From Allochromatium vinosum DSM 180 (lineage in GTDB: Bacteria > Pseudomonadota > Gammaproteobacteria > Chromatiales > Chromatiaceae): 64,000 nucleotides of DNA. The stretch covers positions 2,213,501 to 2,277,500 of the forward strand of contig NC_013851.1 of the NCBI RefSeq assembly GCF_000025485.1. Reading direction: 5' to 3'. Both the position numbers and the translations under genes were made by a program. Shown here piece by piece: positions 43,751 to 51,970 of this stretch. Within the stretch, counting starts at the first letter, position 1. Every line of letters starts with the position of its first letter. A model generated the notes under the pieces. That model searched no databases. It had not been told where the DNA came from and saw nothing but the letters and a program-made list of their open reading frames with translations.

Positions 43751-45226
43751 TCAAGCCTCGACTGAGTCCTGACGTACCCGATAGGGATTGAGCGGCCCCT
43801 GGGCATACTCATCCGGCTCGAACGGGATGTAAGAGCGGGCATGGAACTGATGACAGACCTCGTCGGCGAAGAACGCCCCCTTGCGGGTCAGACCGGCGAA
43901 CGCCCCCTTGTCCTCGACCAGCCCCTCGGCGACGAGCCGCTCCCAGAGTTCGGGGAAGGCTTCGTCGAACTCGATCCCGGTCAGTGCCCGATACTGCGCC
44001 TTGTCGACATCGCGGTTCTTGAGCGGCAGCACCACCGCCCAGCGCTTCTGCTCCTCGGCATTGCGCTTGATGCCGCGATTGACCGGCAACCAGCCCGAAT
44101 CGATGCGCCGATAGTAGTCCTCGAAGGTCTGGGTGTTGAGCAGGAACCGATCGCGCAGACTGCTGAAGGCGGTCAGACCGAAACCGACCTGATCGTAGAG
44201 CTGGCAGCACTGATTGTGCGCATAGTGCGAGTATTTGGCCGGATCCTTGGAGAAGACGCGCCGCAGATTCTCCGTGTAACCGTGCTCGGCCAGGATCTCG
44301 ATGGCGGCCTGCTTCATGCGGATCGCCTCCTCGAACGCCGGCAGTTCCTGCGGGCGCAGTTGGACGATCTTGTCGATCGGTCCCTGAGCATCGCCATAGG
44401 AGTCGATCTTGAGCCGATAGAGCTGGATCTCCTCGACATCCAGACGCGCGGCCTCATCGATCATGCGCATCCAGCCTTCGAGCGTCTGGCCCGGATAGCC
44501 GAAGATGAACTCGATGTTGAGCTGGAAGCCGTCGGCCCGGCAGGCCTCGATCGACGCGAGCGCGGTCTTGACGTCGTGCGGACGGTGCATCTTGCGCAGG
44601 ATCTCGTCGTCGAGCGACTGCACGCCGATGGTGAGCCGGTCGACGCCGTGCTCGCGCAGGATACGCCGGCGTTCGGCGCCGTGCTGGTCGGTCAGGGTAC
44701 CGGGATCGACGTCGAAGTTGAACTGGGTGACGCGCGAGCAGTCGACGCGCTCCTTGAAGCCGGTCAGCATCCGGTCCAGTTGCGCCGGAGTGAGCAGGGT
44801 CGGCGTGCCGCCGCCGACCAGGATCGAACGTGCCTGGAATTTCTGGATGCCGAGCCGATTGCGGAACAGATCCATCTCGCGCTCGAGCGCGTCCAGATAG
44901 CGTTCGGTCTCGTCGTGCGTCTTGTCGCCGAACTTTCCGAACTTCACCGGGTAGTGACAGAACAGACAGCGCTGCTCGCAGAACGGCAGATGCAGATAGA
45001 TGTCGAACAGCCCATCGGGCGGAAGCACGTAGTCGTCGAGCAGCTCTTCCTCGGTCGCCTCCGGATACATGGTGATCGGCGGATAATGGACCGAGGGGAA
45101 GAAATCGCCCGACTGGGCGATCAGTCCCAGCTCGCGAAAGCGCGTGAAGTCCCGAACACGCGCCTCCAGGCTCTCGCGATGCGCGGCGGTCCTGGTTTCA
45201 TCGGTCTTGATGCTCATGTCATTCAT
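43751..45226 (-). CDS. HemN-like radical SAM protein
   Basis: A protein of about 491 residues. The radical SAM motif is C83, C87 and C90 in YLHLPFCEQRCLFCHY, which matches the HemN/HemW pattern. SILVGGGTPTLLTPAQL, NFDVDPGTLT, LTIGVQSLDDEIL and IEFIFGYPGQTLEGW are all typical of the family. The C-terminal HemN domain is present (YDQVGFGLTAFSSL, then LWERLVAEGLVEDKGAFAGLTRKG). HemN-like members include coproporphyrinogen dehydrogenases, heme-degrading HutW/ChuW and methyltransferases, so the reaction is open. GAGGTGAG before ATG 45226 decides the start. It follows the BioB/HydE-like gene by 15 bases. Confidence 0.83.
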   Translation of the reverse strand: MNDMSIKTDETRTAAHRESLEARVRDFTRFRELGLIAQSGDFFPSVHYPPITMYPEATEEELLDDYVLPPDGLFDIYLHLPFCEQRCLFCHYPVKFGKFGDKTHDETERYLDALEREMDLFRNRLGIQKFQARSILVGGGTPTLLTPAQLDRMLTGFKERVDCSRVTQFNFDVDPGTLTDQHGAERRRILREHGVDRLTIGVQSLDDEILRKMHRPHDVKTALASIEACRADGFQLNIEFIFGYPGQTLEGWMRMIDEAARLDVEEIQLYRLKIDSYGDAQGPIDKIVQLRPQELPAFEEAIRMKQAAIEILAEHGYTENLRRVFSKDPAKYSHYAHNQCCQLYDQVGFGLTAFSSLRDRFLLNTQTFEDYYRRIDSGWLPVNRGIKRNAEEQKRWAVVLPLKNRDVDKAQYRALTGIEFDEAFPELWERLVAEGLVEDKGAFAGLTRKGAFFADEVCHQFHARSYIPFEPDEYAQGPLNPYRVRQDSVEA

Positions 45227-45241
45227 CGCTCTCACCTCGAT

Positions 45242-46273
45242 TCACGCTGGAACGACCAGACCGGCGCGTTCAGCGATGGCGCGCAGATGGTCGTCGTTGG
45301 GCCGATAGCGGGTGTCGTCATAGATCGGGAACAGATGCTGGAACGCCTGCGGCGTCCCATCGTGGACGGTCAGTGTGTTGGCCCCGGCCATGAGTCCGAG
45401 ATACTGACCATCGGCCTTGAGCTTCTCCAGCGAGCTGGTGGTCGGCATGAGCGCGTTCGGGTTCAGGATGCGCAGCAACGCCATGAAGTTGAGCGTCGTC
45501 TCCACGTCGCCACGCGGCTCGTGCTCATAGACGGTGCCGTGTCCGGGAATGAAGACCGAGGCGCTGACCATATCCAGATCCAGCTCGCTCAGGAAGCGCA
45601 GATCGCCGACCAGATCGTCCTCGGTCTGTCCCGGCAGACCGACGATGATGCCGCTGCCGACCATGAACCCCAATTCGAGCAGGTCGTCGAGGCACTGGCG
45701 TCGTTCGCTCCAGGTGTCGTGCGGCTTGGCCGCCTCGTAGAGCACGGGATTCGAGGCCTCGATCTTGAGCAGATAGCGATCGACGCCGGCCTCGCGCATC
45801 GCGCGGTACTGGTCGCGGCTCAAATTACCGATACAGCCGATCAGCTGGATGTCGGGTAGGCGATCCTTGATTTGGGCGCAGGCACGGATGACGTTGGCGA
45901 CGAAGCGCCGATCCTTGTTCTCGCCCGATTGCAGCAGCAGCACGCGCCGACCGCGCTCGTGATGTAGAAAGGCCGCGATCTCGACCAGATCGTCGCTCGG
46001 AATGACGTACTTCTGGGTGTCCTCACAGCCGATGTTGCAATAGTTGCAGCGTTGCTTGCAGATATTGGAGATCTCGATGACGCTGCGCACCTCGGCGCGC
46101 CGGTCGGGAAAACCGCTGAGCCGCGCCTCGCGGGCGATCTCGAACAGCGCCTCCTGCGCCTGACCGCGTGCGTTCAGGGCGGTCTTGACCGATTCCGCGA
46201 ACGCCTCGCCGGCCTGGATCCGTGCGCAGAGTGCGCGCGGATCGAGCGGCTGGATGGACTCGACTGTCTTCAT
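45242..46273 (-). CDS. BioB/HydE-like radical SAM protein
   Basis: A protein of about 343 residues. The cluster motif is C72, C76 and C79 in ICKQRCNYCNIG. The fold resembles biotin synthase, HydE and PylB: VLLLQSGENKDRRF, LKIEASNPVLYEAAKP, SGIIVGLPGQTEDDL and FIPGHGTVYEHEP. The C-terminal stretch with ALLRILNPNALMPTTSSLEKL and a GLMAGANTLTVHDGTP end is especially HydE-like. No hydrogenase large subunit or hydF/hydG lies nearby, so [FeFe]-hydrogenase assembly is not implied. The start is ATG 46273. Its tight linkage with the HemN-like gene suggests a two-step radical pathway. Confidence 0.82.
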   Translation of the reverse strand: MKTVESIQPLDPRALCARIQAGEAFAESVKTALNARGQAQEALFEIAREARLSGFPDRRAEVRSVIEISNICKQRCNYCNIGCEDTQKYVIPSDDLVEIAAFLHHERGRRVLLLQSGENKDRRFVANVIRACAQIKDRLPDIQLIGCIGNLSRDQYRAMREAGVDRYLLKIEASNPVLYEAAKPHDTWSERRQCLDDLLELGFMVGSGIIVGLPGQTEDDLVGDLRFLSELDLDMVSASVFIPGHGTVYEHEPRGDVETTLNFMALLRILNPNALMPTTSSLEKLKADGQYLGLMAGANTLTVHDGTPQAFQHLFPIYDDTRYRPNDDHLRAIAERAGLVVPA

Positions 46274-46300
46274 ACGACGAAACACCTCGATGGACGCGGT

Positions 46301-47215
46301 TCAAGTGAAAAGTGTTCTGGCCGAGATGATCGCCACGCCCGCGACCCCGACCAGACTCCCCGTCAAACGCCGGGCGCCGGGCGTCTCCCGATAGAACAGC
46401 GCCATGATCAGGAGCACGAACAGCGGCTCGGTCGACAGCAGGGTGTTGGCGATCGCCAGGGGCGTCAGCTTCATCGCCAGCAGCGACAGGAAGAATCCGC
46501 CCAGGGTCACGAAGGTCGCAATCAGACAGAAGCGGACCGCCAGACGCCAGTCGGACAGGATCGGACCCAACCAGTTGCCGCGTCCCAGATAAAACAGCGG
46601 CGCAAACAGGAACAACGACACCACGCCGCCGGCGATCCGCAGCCAGGTCGCCGTGAGCGCGTCGACCTCGCCGAGTGCGCCCTTGGCCATGGTCACGGAG
46701 ACGGCCATCGCCATCACCGACCCCAGACCGAAGAGCACGCCGCGTCGGGTCGCGCGCACGTCCGCGTCCGTTCCCTGCCCGGCCTCGTCCTCGGGTGCCA
46801 TCAGCACGATGGCCACACCCAGGATGACCAGTCCCACGCCCACCCATTGCAGCCAGAACAGCGACTCGCCCAGAAAGACCACGGCCATGGCGATGGTCGC
46901 CACCTGCCCCAGCAGCATGAGCTGCACCACGGTATGCGACGACAGCTCGCGCAACGCCTTGAAAAACAGCGTATCGGCCACCCCGATACCCAGCACGCCG
47001 CTGAAGAAGAGCACCAGGGCCGTGGTCCAGCTCATGGCGTTCGGACCGATCAGCCAAATCAGCCCCCCCAGAACGACCAGCCCGAAGACGCCCTTGGCGA
47101 AAGCCAGAGCCATGGCCGGCAACTGCTCGGCGAAGGGTTTCAGCAGCAGCGCACCAACCGCCCAGGTCGCCGCCGAACCGAGGGCGGCGAGGATACCGAT
47201 CAGTTCCAGGGCCAT
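46301..47215 (-). CDS. DMT-family (EamA) transporter
   Basis: A protein of about 304 residues with ten predicted membrane helices in two EamA halves. The first half starts LAALGSAATWAVGALLLK and the second GVLFGLGSVMAMAVSVTMAKG. The signature GVADTLFFKALRELSSHTVVQLMLLGQV lies in the first half and NTLLSTEPLFVLLIMALFYRE in the second. Such proteins move small metabolites or amino acids across the inner membrane. It lies 27 bases upstream of the BioB/HydE-like gene on the same strand and might carry that pathway's substrate or product. Confidence 0.88.
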   Translation of the reverse strand: MALELIGILAALGSAATWAVGALLLKPFAEQLPAMALAFAKGVFGLVVLGGLIWLIGPNAMSWTTALVLFFSGVLGIGVADTLFFKALRELSSHTVVQLMLLGQVATIAMAVVFLGESLFWLQWVGVGLVILGVAIVLMAPEDEAGQGTDADVRATRRGVLFGLGSVMAMAVSVTMAKGALGEVDALTATWLRIAGGVVSLFLFAPLFYLGRGNWLGPILSDWRLAVRFCLIATFVTLGGFFLSLLAMKLTPLAIANTLLSTEPLFVLLIMALFYRETPGARRLTGSLVGVAGVAIISARTLFT

Positions 47216-47320
47216 GAGCGCCCCACACCGATCGGGACGTTCCAAGTCCTCATAGGATGCAATGTAGCCAAAGACTGCATACGGATTCCATCACGGATTT
47301 TGACGTTATCGGCACGCACG

Positions 47321-48250
47321 CTACGGCCCTGGAGTCAGACTTTGACGCAGGTCGTTCACGATTTCGCCCACGGACTGGGTGGTCGGTTCGCCCATCTCGT
47401 TGGGTTCCATGATGAGCCGGTCGGACTGGGCGCTCAGCGCGTCGAGGATGGCCGAAGCCTCGGCCGTGCGTCCTTCCTGGATGTATTGGCGGGCCAGATA
47501 GGTCTGGAGCGTCGGGATGGCATCGATCCCCTGATCGGTGACGACTTCGCCATAGGGCGAGGTGCTCACGAGCGACTCATAGTACATTTCCGCGCTCTGG
47601 GTATTGCGATTCATGGCCGCGTCGAGCGCCTGCTCGGCGACTGCCACGCTGGTGGCCCAGGACTCCGGATAGTTGGTCATGAGACTGTTGAGTGCGGCCT
47701 CGCGCTCGGCCCGCTCGGCCTGGGTCTCGTTACCGCGCTTCGGGCGCGCCTTCTGGCTGAGTTCGGTGAGACGCTGGAAATCGCTCTGACCATAGGTCTC
47801 CAGATCACGCTGGCGCATCTGGGTCGCACGTTCGCTGAGACGCTGACGACTCTCCTCGAAGCGCGCGCGCGTGGCGTACTGCTCACCGAGGGCCGTCAAC
47901 AGCGGCTCGCTACCAGGCGGACCACTCAAGATCGGCGCCGCCGCGTCGAGTCCGGAGGCCCGCATCACGCGCGTGATCTGGGCGAGTTGGCGCTCCAGCC
48001 CCTCGATGCGCCGTGCCTGTTCGTCGAGCAGGCGTTCAGCGATCGAGCCGGGGGCCTCGCCGGCAGGCGCCATCTCAGGCGTCTCCGCGCGAACCGTCCG
48101 CGCACCCTCGACCTGGGGTTCCCGGATGTTTGCAGAGGCCATGTGATCGTCCGCACGCTTGTGTAGGGGCGAGAATTGCAGCCCGATCGCGACGAGCGAC
48201 AAAATCAGGGCGATGGCGCCCAGAATCAGTGCCGACTGTGGTGATTTCAT
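47321..48250 (-). CDS. membrane-anchored coiled-coil protein of unknown function
   Basis: A 309-residue protein with an N-terminal membrane anchor (ALILGAIALILSLVAIGLQF), a Pro/Ala-rich linker, then a heptad-like helix (IAERLLDEQARRIEGLERQLAQI). A helical C-terminal part resembles TPR units (IPTLQTYLARQYIQEGRTAEASAILDAL). It most likely sits in the inner membrane with its bulk in the periplasm. GGAG lies nine bases before the ATG. It follows the exported methyltransferase gene on the same strand, with a 63-base gap. I do not recognise a named family. Confidence 0.75.
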   Translation of the reverse strand: MKSPQSALILGAIALILSLVAIGLQFSPLHKRADDHMASANIREPQVEGARTVRAETPEMAPAGEAPGSIAERLLDEQARRIEGLERQLAQITRVMRASGLDAAAPILSGPPGSEPLLTALGEQYATRARFEESRQRLSERATQMRQRDLETYGQSDFQRLTELSQKARPKRGNETQAERAEREAALNSLMTNYPESWATSVAVAEQALDAAMNRNTQSAEMYYESLVSTSPYGEVVTDQGIDAIPTLQTYLARQYIQEGRTAEASAILDALSAQSDRLIMEPNEMGEPTTQSVGEIVNDLRQSLTPGP

Positions 48251-48313
48251 GATTGTGAACTCCGGTATGAATGCGAACGCCAGACGCCGTCTCGGGTGCG
48301 ACCATCGCTGTAC

Positions 48314-50413
48314 TCAGCGTGAGAACACCATCAGATAGCGCTGCGGGATCACCTGCTCGCTGGATTCGAGTTCAAAGCCATAGGCCTTCAACTGCGAGGC
48401 GATCAGCTCCTGGCGAATGTAGGGACCATGGTAGGGCAACAGGCCGTCCTCGACCGGACCGTTGTCGACGATCACCAGATGCCCCTCGGGCTTCAGGGCT
48501 TTGAGGATGCTGGCGATCATGCCGTCACGCTCGGCCTGGGAGGAGACACCATAGAGGATGTGATAGAGCGAGCACATGAAGACCATATCGGCCGTGCCGG
48601 GGTCCGGAATCTCGAAGCCATCGGTGGCCGAGACCGTGCCGACGACCTGTTTCAAGCCCCATTTGCTCGCCAGGCCATTGAGATATTCGACGTGAGAGTC
48701 CTTGGTGTCGAAGGCCAGCACCTGCCCCGTCGACCCGACCCGCTCGGCGAATTTGAACGTGTAGAAACCGGGACCGCTGCCGATGTCGACCACCCGGTCG
48801 CCGGCCTTCAGCGGCAGACGCTCCATGATCTTGGGCGACTGCTCCCAACTGTCGCGCTTCGGGTTGTTGAAGAGGATGAAATCCTCCAATGCCTGACGGC
48901 GGATGATGCCGATCTCGCGCGTCTTCTCGTCGGTCGCCTCCTCGATCGGAATAGAGGTTGCCTCCAGCTTGTATTTCCTGGCGATGTAGAACTTGAGATC
49001 GGCGTAGTCGTTCCGAGCGAGATAGGCGATGAACTCGGCCGTGAGTGGATCGCGCGTCAATTCACGCCTCTCGTCCTCAGTGGCGATCAGATACCGGGCG
49101 ATCCATTGCAGGGCGGTGTATTCGCCGCCGAAGTTTTCGTTGGGGATGATCTTGTCGTAGAGCTGGATCGCTTGGCGCGCGGCCGCGGCATCTGAGTCGT
49201 TGAGTGCCTTGAGCATCAATCGGCCGGCAGCGATGCCGAAGGGCGTGATGTCGAAGGAGTCGAGGCTGCCGATGTGGATCACGGAATGCGAGTCGCTCAC
49301 GCGAATCGAGTCCTGCTCCGGCGCCTGGGTGTAGACCGGCGGCTTGGGCGCCTGGGGCGCGCTCTTGCGCAGCACCAGCAGATAACGGTAGGGCGACAGA
49401 TCCTCGTTCGCGACCAGCTCGAAGCCATAGTGATAGAGCTGGGCCTGGACGAACTCCCGATCCACGTAAGCATTGTGCAGCGAAGCGCCGTCATGGTCGC
49501 GATTGTCGAGCACGACCAGATAACCGCCCGGGCGCAGCGTCTGGTTCAGGGTCTCCATGAACGCGTCGCGCTCGGTCGGCTGGCTCCAGGCGTAGAGCAC
49601 ATGATAGAGCGAGGAAATGAAGACCAGATCGGTCGGGTCGCGCACCACGATGTCGTTTGGCTTGGAGTGCACGGGGCGCACGCCGTCGATGCCGGACTGG
49701 TCGACGAAGGTCTTGAGCTGCGCGACATAGGCCTCCTCGGTATCGGCGGCATACACGACCGCCTCCGGTCCCAGCGCCTCGGCGATCCGGGTCGAGAAGT
49801 AGCCGAAACCCGCGCCCAGGTCGATCACCCGGCGCACCTTGGGTTCGAGTCCGGCGATGATCTCGACGACCCGGTCGGTGGCATCCCACTGCGAGCGCAT
49901 CGGGTTGTTGAACAGCAGCAGGTCGTCGAGAAAGGTGAGCCGGTCCAGGTGCGTCTCGGGATCGTTCGGCGTGTAGTCGCCCGCGCGATACTTGCGCTGG
50001 AGATATTCCCGCAAGTTCCTGGCGTCCTCGCCGAGGAAGAAGTCGAAATACGCCCGCTCCAGCCTGGATTCGGGACGCGCCGCCTCCAGGCCGACCGCGT
50101 TGGCGTGCAGCCAGGCCCGTCCCAGCCAGATCAGGGCCGAACCATTGCCGCCCGGAACCTCGCCTGACTGATGGGTTTCGATGCCTTCGATCGCGCGGGC
50201 GACCCGGTCGGGATCCCGGGTCTCCAGCCCCTCGAAGAGCATCTGAGCACTCGCGCGCGCCGCCTCGGTCACTGGATTGGGGACGGCCCCGACACGCACC
50301 ATCGAACGCTTGCCCGGCAAGGGTACCTCAAGCGCCGGCGAGGCCGGTTCGGTCGCCAACACAGGTTGGACAATGGCGATCGCCAGCAAGGAGGTAAGCA
50401 GCAACGGCAGCAT
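48314..50413 (-). CDS. tandem-duplicated class I methyltransferase with apparent signal peptide
   Basis: A 699-residue protein with two copies of one domain. Copy one has FNNPMRSQWD, VRRVIDLGAGFGYFSTRIAE (from residue 193), FISSLYHVLYAWSQPTERDAF and GGYLVVLDNRDHDG. Copy two has FNNPKRDSWE, DRVVDIGSGPGFYTFKFAE, FMCSLYHILYGVSSQAERDGM and GHLVIVDNGPVEDG. Both SAM loops look intact. The N-terminus (MLPLLLTSLLAIAIVQPVLA then TEP) looks like a cleavable signal, though it has no basic residue. A SAM methyltransferase outside the cytoplasm would lack an obvious SAM supply, so either the signal is not used or the fold does something else. Confidence 0.8.
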   Translation of the reverse strand: MLPLLLTSLLAIAIVQPVLATEPASPALEVPLPGKRSMVRVGAVPNPVTEAARASAQMLFEGLETRDPDRVARAIEGIETHQSGEVPGGNGSALIWLGRAWLHANAVGLEAARPESRLERAYFDFFLGEDARNLREYLQRKYRAGDYTPNDPETHLDRLTFLDDLLLFNNPMRSQWDATDRVVEIIAGLEPKVRRVIDLGAGFGYFSTRIAEALGPEAVVYAADTEEAYVAQLKTFVDQSGIDGVRPVHSKPNDIVVRDPTDLVFISSLYHVLYAWSQPTERDAFMETLNQTLRPGGYLVVLDNRDHDGASLHNAYVDREFVQAQLYHYGFELVANEDLSPYRYLLVLRKSAPQAPKPPVYTQAPEQDSIRVSDSHSVIHIGSLDSFDITPFGIAAGRLMLKALNDSDAAAARQAIQLYDKIIPNENFGGEYTALQWIARYLIATEDERRELTRDPLTAEFIAYLARNDYADLKFYIARKYKLEATSIPIEEATDEKTREIGIIRRQALEDFILFNNPKRDSWEQSPKIMERLPLKAGDRVVDIGSGPGFYTFKFAERVGSTGQVLAFDTKDSHVEYLNGLASKWGLKQVVGTVSATDGFEIPDPGTADMVFMCSLYHILYGVSSQAERDGMIASILKALKPEGHLVIVDNGPVEDGLLPYHGPYIRQELIASQLKAYGFELESSEQVIPQRYLMVFSR

Positions 50414-50465
50414 GGTGAGTGGTCCCAGCGATAAAAGAGCGCAAGGTTAGCAAAGCAAGCGCCAT

Positions 50466-51743
50466 TCAGCGACCCGAACCGCTCCGGGCGCCCTGGAAGT
50501 AATAACTGAGTTTGTCCGAGAGATTGAGATATTCGATCTGGGTCTGGGTCAGTTCGGAGCGATGCAGGCTCTCGCGAATCCCGGTCCCCTCCTCGATCAG
50601 ATCCAGCACCAGAGCCTCCTCGGCGGGGATCTCGTCGGAGTAGACCAGCACGTTGGGCTTGAGCAGGTCGTCGGCGTTGATCGAGATGACGACCGCGATG
50701 CGCTCGTCGTTCAGACGCACCACGGTACCGGGCGGATAGACGCCCAGGTTGGTGATGAAGGTCGTCAAGACCTTGGGGTCGTAGCACTGACGCTCCTTGG
50801 AATACATGCGCGAGACGGCCTGATGCGGCGAGAGGCCGCGTTCGCCGCCGAAGCCGTTGCAGAGATTGTCGTAGCGATTGACCACAGTCAGGATACGTGT
50901 GAGCAATCCGATATCGTTGGCACGCAGTCCGCCGGGATAACCGCTGCCATCCAGATGCTCGTGATGCTTGGCGATGATCTCGATGACACCGACCGGCAGT
51001 GTACCGATCTGACGGGCGATCTCGGCGCCGTAACGCGGATGCTGCTCATAGAAGCGTCGCTCGGGTTCGATGAGCGGCTCTTTCTTCATCAGGATCTGGG
51101 CGGGGATCTTCAGGTGCCCCAGGTCATGGAAGAGTCCGCCCTGACCGAGCAGACGCAACTGTCCCTGTTCGAGTCCCAGCTTGCGCCCGAGCACCAACGC
51201 CAGAGCCGAGACATTGATGGCATGGTTGTAGCTGTTCTCGTCCTGATGCTTGAGATTGACCAGCTGCACCGTCGTCTCGGCGTCCTCGGTCAGCTCGCCG
51301 ACCATGCTGTCGACCAGCTCGCCGGCCTCCTCGGCCGCCTGCGCGGGCGATGAGCGCAGATGCGCCATGAGTTTGCGCGCCAGACCCACTTTCTGGACAT
51401 AGGACTTGGCACACTGGTTCAGGCGTGAGCGGCGCTGCTTCAGGCGCTGGATACGCTCGTTCTTCTCGGCCCAGAGCGTCGATTGAAGATCGTCCTGGCT
51501 GTCGTCGGCCGGATCCGTGGTGTTCTCGGGCACGGCTTCAGCCAATTCTTCCTCGCTGAAGGCTTCGCTGCGATCCAGGTCGACTTTGACCTGCTCGATG
51601 TCGAGCTGGCGCAGGATGCTCAGTTGACGCTGATTGCGGATCTTGAAATTGTTCGTCAAGAACGGATGGCTCATCCAGGGCAGATCGAGCATCACGAACA
51701 GGCCGATGCGTAGCTGAGTCTTGTCGAGAAACTTTTCGTTCAC
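50466..51743 (-). CDS. HD-GYP domain protein with DUF3391-like N-terminus, altered metal-site residues
   Basis: A protein of about 425 residues. The first 120 residues (LRIGLFVMLDLPWMSHPFLTNNF) resemble DUF3391, often joined to HD-GYP. The HD-GYP domain hydrolyses cyclic di-GMP in active members. Here HDLGHLKIP replaces the usual HDxGK, and RILTVVNRYDNL has Asn where a metal-binding Asp is normal; HHEHLDGSGYPGGL is intact. Activity is therefore uncertain. I chose GTG 51743 because the DUF3391-like part begins there; the longer frame upstream looks non-coding and would cross the ileS start. It is divergent from ileS. Confidence 0.84.
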   Translation of the reverse strand: MNEKFLDKTQLRIGLFVMLDLPWMSHPFLTNNFKIRNQRQLSILRQLDIEQVKVDLDRSEAFSEEELAEAVPENTTDPADDSQDDLQSTLWAEKNERIQRLKQRRSRLNQCAKSYVQKVGLARKLMAHLRSSPAQAAEEAGELVDSMVGELTEDAETTVQLVNLKHQDENSYNHAINVSALALVLGRKLGLEQGQLRLLGQGGLFHDLGHLKIPAQILMKKEPLIEPERRFYEQHPRYGAEIARQIGTLPVGVIEIIAKHHEHLDGSGYPGGLRANDIGLLTRILTVVNRYDNLCNGFGGERGLSPHQAVSRMYSKERQCYDPKVLTTFITNLGVYPPGTVVRLNDERIAVVISINADDLLKPNVLVYSDEIPAEEALVLDLIEEGTGIRESLHRSELTQTQIEYLNLSDKLSYYFQGARSGSGR

Positions 51744-51970
51744 GTGTCGAACCGCATCCTGACTGTTTAGGCTTGGGTTTGTGCGTGCTCCGGCTCTCGC
51801 GACCCCGTGCGGGCGATCGGCGGAATGTAGTTGGCGTGATTCTATAACGGTTGTATGTCCCGTCGTCCGACTCGTTCCATCACGCGCGGCTTGATTCTGC
51901 GCGCGCCCACTTGTAGCTTGCATCACCAAGCCGCGTCCGGCATGACATGTCTCTTCAGGATCGAACCCCA

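Noticed and set aside
45242-46273. Assignment as HydE of [FeFe]-hydrogenase maturation
   Set aside because: The sequence is HydE-like, but hydF, hydG and an [FeFe]-hydrogenase are absent nearby, and the partner is HemN-like.
46052-48166. A 704-codon plus-strand open frame over the BioB-like, DMT and anchored-protein genes
   Set aside because: It crosses three genes with clear families or ribosome sites on the other strand, so it is a shadow.
51744-51970. T-box or other riboswitch before ileS
   Set aside because: I saw no specifier stem, T-box sequence or terminator/antiterminator pair, and T-boxes are not expected in gammaproteobacteria.
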